Assembly: GCA_003541875.1 (NCBI GenBank)
Contig: DPLS01000033.1
Coordinates: 1-5,854, forward strand
DNA from: Bacteroidota bacterium
GTDB taxonomy: Bacteria > Bacteroidota > Ignavibacteria > UBA10030 > UBA6906
Length of the DNA stretch: 5,854 nucleotides
Reading direction: 5' to 3'
The notes under the pieces were generated by a model that was given only the letters and a program-made list of their open reading frames with translations, was not told where the DNA came from and did no database searches. How positions within the stretch are numbered: the stretch's first letter is position 1; every line of letters begins with the position of its first letter. A program made the position numbers and the translations under genes. Of the stretch, positions 1-5,504 are shown piece by piece.

Positions 1-25
1 ACGGAGATGAAATGTGCAGTTCCAC
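1..25. repeat. Left copy of 25-bp terminal direct repeat
   Basis: These 25 bases are identical to 5830-5854 at the other end of the window. The repeat lies in the coding sequence of the discoidin-like domain (encoding roughly GTAHFISV on the minus strand). Its position exactly at both ends indicates an assembly overlap of a circular or tandemly repeated sequence rather than a functional repeat. Confidence 0.97.
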
Positions 26-1952
26 CGGGAACTCCGGCGATCCGGATTCCGTCGGCGGACACAGGCGTGAATGCCAACTCAAAGGTTTCATAGTTGATGC
101 CGTTCTGACCGGCATACAGAGGTGTGCTCTGCAGATTGGCCACGTCCACCCACGAGTTGTTGATACGCACTTGAACACTCAGGGATGTGAACCACCCTCC
201 ATCTGAAAAGTGCATCCCCTCCTGGAACACCAAGGCGGAGAATGTGTGCACTGTGGGGAATTGATACCCTATCCAGTCCACTGCCCGCGGTCCTCCTCCA
301 TTGTACGTGTCATACTGTTGTGTGGGATCAGAACTCCCAACAGGAGGCGTGTTACCATCACGGATCGTCTCGATGTTGCCACTCCCGGTACCAGTCGGTT
401 GGGTAATCAACGCAATCGGTGGTAACGCCTGAACGGTGATGTCCTGGCGTCCCTGGCCAGCGGGGGAAGCAACAACAGCGCGCACGGTGTACGTCATATT
501 GCTGCTCGCGTTCGACAACAAAAGGCTGAAGACTGTTGTTGCGTTCACCGTGACGACTCTGTTGCCATTCAACGGCACAGTGCCAATCCCCTGGTCAATG
601 CTGGCCGAGGTAGCATTCTGTGATGTCCACGACAGTGTAACACTACCTCCTCCAACAGGGAGAGAGTCGGGAGTGACTGCAAACGTCCCACTGGGTGGAT
701 TCCCCACAGTGAAGTTACCACGATAAGCAGACCACATACTGTCCACCTGCGGATACCAGTCATTGGCTGTCCAGTTGTAGAGTCCGTTCACCGTCCATCC
801 CCAATATCCTGCAAAGCCGCTATCGACAGTGTACTTGACCTTCGCCTTGATTGTCAACTCGCCATCCCACGACCAGAAATCGGACGGCAAACTCTGTCCA
901 CTTCTATCTATCAGAATGTATTCCTGTTTTGCGGTGGCATCGTATTGCTTTTGTGCCATGATTTGGGAATAGGTAAGACCCGAACCATTGGGATAAGACT
1001 GTAAGAAGTGCGTCCCGAATCTTAAGTCAAAGTAATTGCTCGGTGCTGGAGAAGTCCAGACCGCATCCGGTCTTGGATTACCTCCACCCACAAAAGTTCC
1101 ACCCCTCCAGAGCATAGTATTCCAGCGTGAGCCAGTAATGAGTTTCGCCTTTGGAAATCCATAGGCAACGTAGGAACTCATAATCGAATTGATTGAAATG
1201 GACTCCGTATAGAGGTTGCTATTCCATCCGCAGTAACCATCCCAGTTCCCATGAATGTCATAGCCCATCACGTCAATGAAGTCTAGGTCACCACTGTTGA
1301 TTGCCGAAAGATACACTGGAAAATATCCATACGACTCAACAAGCCCATACATTGAAATCAATTTGCGATTCGCCCCCGTTCCGAAACGGGCATCAAGTGA
1401 ATCACGCAACAGAGCAATGTAATCTATCTTCTCCTGGTTCATTGAAGTCCCATCGGCATCCTCCCAATCAAAGTCCACACCGTCAAATCCTATTGATGCC
1501 AGAGAATCACAAAGTGTGTGTATGTTATGTTGCCGCGTCGCTGCACCTGTTGCCCAATGTGTGCGGTTTGCCCATGATGTGATATAGGTAAGTAGCACCT
1601 TTACGCCCTTCGAGTGTGCATAGGATACAGCAGTATGGGTGAATGTCGACGTGTAGGGATTGTCAGTACCCACCCATATCGTACCATCTTCAGCAACTTG
1701 AAAGTTTGCCATGAGAATGACGTTCCACGGCCCCGTACAAACACTATCCCAGGCTCTTAAATCATTCCCACCAACCCAGGGCTCCCAATACGCGATGCTC
1801 CATTTGTACTTTCCGTTAGAGTTCGCCCAGCCCGGTATCACCTTCGCCGGAAATCCTGAAGGCTGAGACTGACATAGGCTGCTAACGAGAACGAGAATGG
1901 GAAGGGTACATAGCAGTGAAGCAAAAACCAACTTGGTTGCGAACTTTGTCAT
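1..1952 (-). CDS. GH18 chitinase-like secreted multidomain protein, 5' part (runs off the left edge; probably continues at 5829)
   Basis: The protein likely cleaves beta-1,4-linked N-acetylglucosamine polymers outside the cell. It starts at ATG 1952-1950, preceded by the good ribosome site AGAGGA 5 nt upstream. Residues 1-30 form a Sec signal peptide (MTKFATK, then a hydrophobic stretch LVFASLLCTLPILVLVSSLC). The GH18 barrel spans about 38-400. It carries the catalytic DxxDxDxE motif as DGVDFDWE with the acid/base Glu at residue 164 (codon 1463-1461), the MxYD-type motif VMGYDIHG (M229, Y231, D232), and a terminal Trp strand YWGW (W384, W386). The usual SxGG strand motif is replaced by KVLLTYITSW (118-127), so the fold subgroup is atypical, although the catalytic residues are intact. 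An Ig-like domain follows at about 415-492 (PDSLPVGGGSVTLSW... VFSLLLSNAS). A discoidin/F5-8-type-C-like domain begins near 510 (IRDGN, VDWIGYQF, FTSLSVQVR) and is cut by the window edge at residue 650. Joined across the 25-bp terminal overlap it gives an uninterrupted 758-aa protein. GH18 also contains ENGase-type endoglycosidases and inactive lectins; the intact motif favours an active enzyme. Confidence 0.9.
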   Translation of the reverse strand, partial: MTKFATKLVFASLLCTLPILVLVSSLCQSQPSGFPAKVIPGWANSNGKYKWSIAYWEPWVGGNDLRAWDSVCTGPWNVILMANFQVAEDGTIWVGTDNPYTSTFTHTAVSYAHSKGVKVLLTYITSWANRTHWATGAATRQHNIHTLCDSLASIGFDGVDFDWEDADGTSMNQEKIDYIALLRDSLDARFGTGANRKLISMYGLVESYGYFPVYLSAINSGDLDFIDVMGYDIHGNWDGYCGWNSNLYTESISINSIMSSYVAYGFPKAKLITGSRWNTMLWRGGTFVGGGNPRPDAVWTSPAPSNYFDLRFGTHFLQSYPNGSGLTYSQIMAQKQYDATAKQEYILIDRSGQSLPSDFWSWDGELTIKAKVKYTVDSGFAGYWGWTVNGLYNWTANDWYPQVDSMWSAYRGNFTVGNPPSGTFAVTPDSLPVGGGSVTLSWTSQNATSASIDQGIGTVPLNGNRVVTVNATTVFSLLLSNASSNMTYTVRAVVASPAGQGRQDITVQALPPIALITQPTGTGSGNIETIRDGNTPPVGSSDPTQQYDTYNGGGPRAVDWIGYQFPTVHTFSALVFQEGMHFSDGGWFTSLSVQVRINNSWVDVANLQSTPLYAGQNGINYETFELAFTPVSADGIRIAGVPGGTAHFIS

Positions 1953-1957
1953 GACTG

Positions 1958-1963
1958 TCCTCT
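1958..1963 (-). promoter_or_regulatory. Ribosome binding site of the GH18 gene
   Basis: AGAGGA (within AAAGAGGA) lies 5 nt upstream of the ATG at 1952. It is the only clear Shine-Dalgarno sequence in the window. It fixes the chosen start, which also begins a well-formed signal peptide. Confidence 0.75.
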
Positions 1964-2296
1964 TTCATCGCGCTGGGTCGTGGAACATTCTTCCGGTCCC
2001 GGGAAATCCGGAACCATCCATCACGCAATGTTGGACACCAATCACATGCCAGGATCACAACCTGTGACAACGGCCACGAAATGGCGCACACAGAAAAAGA
2101 GGAGACTGGGTTTTGTAGGACTTGGGTGAGAGGGGAAGTTCGATTCTACTTTCTTCAACGCGTCAGCTTGTTCAAAGCGGTGGAAGAGAGAGCCGACATA
2201 ATATCATGTACGCTCTTGGGTAACATCCTCATTATCGAGGAGCAACTATACCATTTCTCTATCGGGGGTAGCTAGTCAGATCAAATAGAGAAGAGT

Positions 2297-2328
2297 GGGC
2301 TCAACATCTGCACATCGTTCCTGAGCCC
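2297..2328 (-). terminator. Hairpin downstream of the flippase, possible terminator
   Basis: A 7-bp stem (GGGCTCA/TGAGCCC) encloses an 18-nt loop, starting 46 nt after the flippase stop. In the transcribed direction it is followed by the pyrimidine-rich CTCTTCTCTATTTG. The large loop lowers confidence. It would separate the flippase transcript from the chitinase-like gene. Confidence 0.4.
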
Positions 2329-2374
2329 GGAGAACTTGTGCACCACAATAATACGAATGCAGTGGGGGGGCGGC

Positions 2375-3880
2375 TTAAGGCAAAGACTCGAACTTTGAGT
2401 TCGCATCTGCCGTCTCGGCTGCGAATCTTCTTAAGGGGATCAGGTTGAGAAGAAACCCGATCTCTTTTCGGGAGAATGCTTTCAACAGAGATACCACTCC
2501 AACATATACACCCGCGCCAAGAGGGGCGACAACGTACCAGTATTGCATCCAGGGCTCCATGAGCCAAATCGAAAGCGCCATACTACTCCCTGCTACGAGA
2601 GACTTCATAGCCAAGCGAAGATTGGCATTGGTGAAGTATCCCCTCGGCAATAGGGAGAAGAACAAACCCGAGACCACGACTTCAGTGAGGAATGTTGTGA
2701 TCGCCGCGCCAATGGCCCCGTTGCCATAGGTCTGCTGAAAGTAAGGGATGAGAAAATAGTTCAGGGGGATGTTGATCGCCAATGCGACGGCCGCAACTAG
2801 TGGAGCGTACCGCTGCCTGTCCGCTGACGCAAGTAGGTTGCCGAAGACGAAATCGATATATAGCACTGGAAGACTTGCTGCAAGTATCTGGAGGAGAATT
2901 ACGGAGTTCGAGAAGTGCGCCAAGCCAAATAGCAGTGAAATGATCGGCCTTGCGCATGATGCGAGGATGACGGCAAGTGGAATCGCAATCACGATGGTGA
3001 TATTCAGAATCTTCTGCGCCGTCCATGCAAGGCCCTCTTTGGAGTCTTGCCATAAGCGAGCCATGACCGGGTAGACGGCTGTTCCAACGATCGATGGGAA
3101 AAACCCGAGGGTGTCAAAGAGCCTGTATGGAGCCCCGTACCAACCGACAACCGTATCATTCGTCATCGCCGACAACATCATCACGTCGATGCGGTAGTAT
3201 ACAAAGGACAAGCCTGTAGCAACAAGAAATGGAAAACTGCCCCGTAACAATCCAGGCCAGGAGCTTGTGTTGATCGACCAATCCAGGTGGACCACACGTG
3301 GCAAGACAAGGAGGACTATTCCAAAAGCCAGAGCACTGGTCAGGATTCCTGCAGCGGCAATAGCGGTTGCTTTGAAACCCAAAAGGAGCAATACGACACA
3401 GATTGCCGCAGACGACACTTGCTGCACAATAACAGCCGCCGATCGGTACTGCATGCACTCGAAGGCCTGGAAGACTCTGTACCCAAGATCCGCAAGCCCT
3501 CCAAGGATCGCTCCACATCCCACAAGGATGACCAGCACCAGAGTGTCGCTTGAGTCAACAGCCGAATGCACATATGCAATGGCGACGAGGAAGGAAATCA
3601 TCCACGCGATTACCCTCAAAGCGGCAGCATTTGCGAAGAAATTGGTCACTTTGGAACGATCGCGCGCCACCTCCTTCACAAAGTACTCTCCGATCCCAAG
3701 ACCGTACATAGCACCCATCAGTCCGACGATCGAGCCCGCAAAGTACAGCTTGCCGAACTCTTCAGCGCCCAGATAACGCGGTAGAAAGGTCATCAGCACA
3801 AACGACGCTGCCCACGTGACGATCTGTGATCCCATCATCGCTGTGGTGTTTCTTGCAATGGAAGTGGCAGCTTCTTTCAT
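2375..3880 (-). CDS. Wzx-type polysaccharide/lipid-linked oligosaccharide flippase (MOP superfamily)
   Basis: This 501-aa inner-membrane protein is nearly all hydrophobic helices, about 14 by eye, which is the usual count and length for the family. The N-terminal pattern is typical of polysaccharide biosynthesis (RfbX/Wzx) proteins: a short amphipathic start, ARNTTAMMGSQIVTWAASF, then LPRYLGAEEFGKLYFAGS, and GIGEYFVKEVARD after the second helix. Mid-protein VYYRIDVMMLSAM and VVGWYGAPYRLFDTLGFFP match the family's seventh-helix region (YYRIDxxML, YxAPYRL). Such proteins flip undecaprenyl-linked glycan repeat units to the periplasm. Sequence alone does not give the substrate. Wzx is favoured over MurJ because the gene sits beside an O-acyltransferase and lacks peptidoglycan neighbours. 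The ATG at 3880-3878 has no convincing Shine-Dalgarno site. It overlaps by 4 nt (ATGA) the stop of a doubtful upstream 74-aa ORF, and a palindrome lies 6 nt upstream. The stop is TAA at 2377-2375, followed after 46 nt by a hairpin. Confidence 0.92.
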   Translation of the reverse strand: MKEAATSIARNTTAMMGSQIVTWAASFVLMTFLPRYLGAEEFGKLYFAGSIVGLMGAMYGLGIGEYFVKEVARDRSKVTNFFANAAALRVIAWMISFLVAIAYVHSAVDSSDTLVLVILVGCGAILGGLADLGYRVFQAFECMQYRSAAVIVQQVSSAAICVVLLLLGFKATAIAAAGILTSALAFGIVLLVLPRVVHLDWSINTSSWPGLLRGSFPFLVATGLSFVYYRIDVMMLSAMTNDTVVGWYGAPYRLFDTLGFFPSIVGTAVYPVMARLWQDSKEGLAWTAQKILNITIVIAIPLAVILASCARPIISLLFGLAHFSNSVILLQILAASLPVLYIDFVFGNLLASADRQRYAPLVAAVALAINIPLNYFLIPYFQQTYGNGAIGAAITTFLTEVVVSGLFFSLLPRGYFTNANLRLAMKSLVAGSSMALSIWLMEPWMQYWYVVAPLGAGVYVGVVSLLKAFSRKEIGFLLNLIPLRRFAAETADANSKFESLP

Positions 3881-4101
3881 CGGTTTGCTGTCAGGACAGC
3901 TGGTGCAAGTTGGAACTCAGCTTGATTCGATTTTCGGACAAACACATTTTGCTGCATGCCGCACAAAGAAGATGCGTAAGAGGATCTTCCGAACCAAATC
4001 CTAGCTGTTGATGCGTCCCCGGACCTTTGCGAATCTCTCCACAACATGAAAGGTTTCGGGCCGCCTAGCTTCAACACCACATAGGTATTGTGTCCGTTCA
4101 T
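3877..4101 (-). CDS. Doubtful 74-aa ORF overlapping the flippase start by ATGA
   Basis: This ORF begins at ATG 4101-4099 and ends with a TGA that shares four bases (ATGA) with the flippase start, an arrangement often used for translational coupling. It fills most of the gap between acyltransferase and flippase. The product (MNGHNTYVVLKLGGPKPF... VLTANR) has no signal peptide, no membrane segment and no motif that I recognise. No Shine-Dalgarno sequence precedes it, and its start lies within the hairpin region behind the acyltransferase gene. A chance ORF of this size in a 270-nt gap is quite possible. The only positive argument is that the flippase itself lacks a ribosome site and would benefit from coupling. 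Confidence 0.2.
   Translation of the reverse strand: MNGHNTYVVLKLGGPKPFMLWRDSQRSGDASTARIWFGRSSYASSLCGMQQNVFVRKSNQAEFQLAPAVLTANR
3887..3900. repeat. 14-bp palindrome just upstream of the flippase start
   Basis: GCTGTC and GACAGC, separated by 2 nt, form a perfect dyad ending 6 nt before the flippase ATG, where a ribosome site would be expected. It could be an operator half-site pair, or it could be coincidence. A 2-nt loop is too tight for an ordinary RNA hairpin unless inner pairs open. Confidence 0.45.
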
Positions 4102-4157
4102 ATGACCAACACGACACGGAGTCTGTTGGTCAAGTAAGGGGTTCCAAGGGTCATATG
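4099..4157. repeat. 9-bp inverted repeat spanning the acyltransferase stop codon
   Basis: CATATGACC at 4099-4107 is the exact reverse complement of GGTCATATG at 4149-4157. The second arm includes the TGA stop codon of the acyltransferase. The first arm includes the ATG of the doubtful 74-aa ORF and shares TGACC with the 8-bp hairpin 4103-4132, so the two pairings exclude each other. Confidence 0.6.
4103..4132 (-). terminator. Hairpin directly after the acyltransferase stop
   Basis: An 8-bp perfect stem (TGACCAAC/GTTGGTCA) encloses a 14-nt loop and starts 18 nt after the TGA stop of the acyltransferase gene. There is no U-tract beyond it, so intrinsic termination is uncertain. Part of its distal arm can also pair with sequence over the stop codon (see the separate entry). 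Confidence 0.35.
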
Positions 4158-5257
4158 ATTGAAGAGGACTTCAAGGCCGACGAAACAGTATTGATGCTTG
4201 CGAATCGGTCCTTGAGTCTGAGAAACCTGCTCTCATAGTATTTGAAACTCAACGTTGCAACTCCGACAGTTGCAAGTAACGAAAGAACAAATACAAGGAC
4301 GGGAGATCCGAGATGGAGCGGGAGAACAAAAGCATGAATGGCCAACATGTGCCATAGATACATGCCATAGCTGACCATTCCGATATGCCTGAAAGGCTTG
4401 CTCCCAAGTATACCCGCGAGATAATGATCCTCTCGAATAACACAAGTCGCAACCAGCAACGCCATCGCTGAGCCTATCAGCATCGTCGATTCGTGCAAAG
4501 GCGTTCCAACAACAATTGCCGCTATCACGAAGGCCACTATGCTACTCCAACGATGACCGAAGATTCTTCTTGCAACGCCAAATCCTTTCGGGTTGTGCAG
4601 CAAGTGCGCAAGTAGCACTCCAACACAAATCGGCGTGGCAATACTCGATATGATGCGGTATGGCAATGAACCTAACGGGATCAAAAAGCTTAGGAATCCA
4701 GCCTGTACAACTTCATCCAGCACGATGACGCAAAGCATAGTGATTACCGCGCCTCTTCCTTTCAGGAATCGCTCCACCCAAGGCCATACAAGATAAAATT
4801 GTTCCTCCGTGGCCAACGACCAGGCATAATAGAAGATATTCCGTCCTTCTGCGAGACTCACAAACCAATTCGATGTGTACGTCGCGAAATATGGCAAGTG
4901 GTCAAAAAACGCCATCCCATAAGGCGTGGGTCGTTCGAGAAAGTATACCAGCACGACATACGTCAGCAACACGGTGTAGAAGAGTGGAAAAATCCGAAGG
5001 GTTCTTCGCAGGTAGAATTTGGGCAACGAGATCGTGCCGCCGATTTCCTTTTCCCTCAAGAGTAGGGTTACTATGAGGAAGCCACTGATGGCAAAGAACA
5101 GTTCGACTCCATAGTATCCGCGTCCAAGGAGAGCGATCTCACCAAAATCCTTGCTGGCAGAATGATGCCAAATAACAGCGGCAATACTGATAGCCCGAAG
5201 TCCATCTAACGAGCCAAAGTAACGTTGGCCTTTGAAATCTTTGTAGGCTCTACTCAC
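4151..5257 (-). CDS. Acyltransferase 3 family membrane O-acyltransferase (OafA/YrhL-like)
   Basis: This 368-aa integral-membrane enzyme of the acyltransferase 3 family transfers acetyl or another acyl group to sugar hydroxyls of surface polysaccharide or lipopolysaccharide. The family signatures are all visible. LDGLRAISIAAVIWHH (17-32) includes the essential His pair (H31, H32). GVELFFAISGFLI (50-62) is followed by FYLRRTLRIFP (81-91, R84/R85/R88), the acyl-donor-linked arginine motif. SLATEEQFYLVWP (147-159) and a late SYGMYLWHM (295-303) also match. About ten hydrophobic helices are present. The length is that of the stand-alone membrane domain, with no C-terminal SGNH domain. The start is GTG (5257-5255), because no in-frame ATG occurs before residue 115 and the first signature is at residue 17. 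No clear ribosome site precedes it. It lies 270 nt upstream of the flippase, in the same direction. The stop is TGA at 4153-4151, followed at once by hairpin-forming sequence. The acceptor and acyl group cannot be told from sequence. Confidence 0.94.
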   Translation of the reverse strand: MSRAYKDFKGQRYFGSLDGLRAISIAAVIWHHSASKDFGEIALLGRGYYGVELFFAISGFLIVTLLLREKEIGGTISLPKFYLRRTLRIFPLFYTVLLTYVVLVYFLERPTPYGMAFFDHLPYFATYTSNWFVSLAEGRNIFYYAWSLATEEQFYLVWPWVERFLKGRGAVITMLCVIVLDEVVQAGFLSFLIPLGSLPYRIISSIATPICVGVLLAHLLHNPKGFGVARRIFGHRWSSIVAFVIAAIVVGTPLHESTMLIGSAMALLVATCVIREDHYLAGILGSKPFRHIGMVSYGMYLWHMLAIHAFVLPLHLGSPVLVFVLSLLATVGVATLSFKYYESRFLRLKDRFASINTVSSALKSSSII

Positions 5258-5295
5258 AGGGGTTTCAAAGACATGTTGGCTCAGGTCGATATTTC

Positions 5296-5322
5296 ATTGT
5301 ATTACCGTTGCACGCGCATCAA
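5296..5322 (-). promoter_or_regulatory. Weak promoter candidate for the acyltransferase gene
   Basis: On the minus strand TTGATG (5322-5317) and TACAAT (5301-5296) resemble -35 and -10 hexamers. The 15-nt spacer is shorter than the preferred 17. It would place the transcript start about 30 nt before the GTG codon, and it lies downstream of the terminator hairpin 5449-5475. The Bacteroidota-type TAnnTTTG element was not found at a sensible distance. Confidence 0.25.
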
Positions 5323-5448
5323 TGTATGGAATCCAATACACGAAGGCAAGAAGGGCCACACATGCTGAGTACTTACGAACTCCAAGGCATTACTCGCGTT
5401 GAGAACAGACTCTTTAAGAATCAGATTCAGCGGGCGAACATAAACTGA

Positions 5449-5475
5449 CGAGCCCACCCTCTGCAGGTGGGCTCG
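5449..5475 (-). terminator. Strong hairpin, probable terminator of the chitinase-like gene
   Basis: A perfect 10-bp GC-rich stem (CGAGCCCACC pairing with GGTGGGCTCG) closes a 7-nt loop. It lies about 29 nt after the TAG stop at 5505. On the minus strand it is followed by TCAGTTTATGTT, only weakly U-rich, so it is an intrinsic-terminator candidate with a poor tail. It could instead act as a 3' stabilising hairpin. Confidence 0.7.
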
Positions 5476-5504
5476 ATAGATGCACCAAACGTCTGGCACA
5501 GAGC

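Larger units (their letters stand above)
1953..2374 (-). other. 422-nt non-coding leader between flippase and GH18 gene
   Basis: No convincing gene is present on either strand; the short open frames here have no ribosome site or recognisable product. In the transcribed direction it holds a run of seven C just after the flippase stop (2370-2364), the hairpin 2328-2297, and an extended -10-like TGATATTAT (2206-2198) without a good -35. It also holds a small dyad, TTCCGG/CCGGAA (1991-1996 and 2008-2013), about 40 nt before the GH18 start, and the ribosome site. The GH18 promoter is probably here, but I cannot fix its position. Confidence 0.55.

Noticed and set aside
2055..2067. TCACA-N3-TGTGA resembling a CRP site
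   Set aside because: Half-site order and spacing are wrong for the CRP consensus TGTGA-N6-TCACA, and CRP-type control is not established for this lineage from the sequence.
1882..2091. 69-aa minus-strand frame overlapping the GH18 start
   Set aside because: It overlaps the GH18 signal peptide in another frame, has no ribosome site, and its product is unrecognisable. The GH18 frame has the clear start signals.
2364..2370. Run of seven G (C on the coding strand) as a phase-variable tract
   Set aside because: It lies after the flippase stop codon, so length changes would not alter the reading frame. No promoter spacing effect can be argued from position.
3267..3776. 169-aa plus-strand open frame opposite the flippase
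   Set aside because: It lies wholly antisense to a well-supported membrane protein gene. Its Arg/Thr/Lys/Ala-rich product has no recognisable motif, and such frames are common opposite hydrophobic coding sequence.
5302..5499. 65-aa minus-strand frame between the T9SS tail and the acyltransferase
   Set aside because: It begins just upstream of, and runs through, the strong terminator-like hairpin 5449-5475. It has no ribosome site and no recognisable product.
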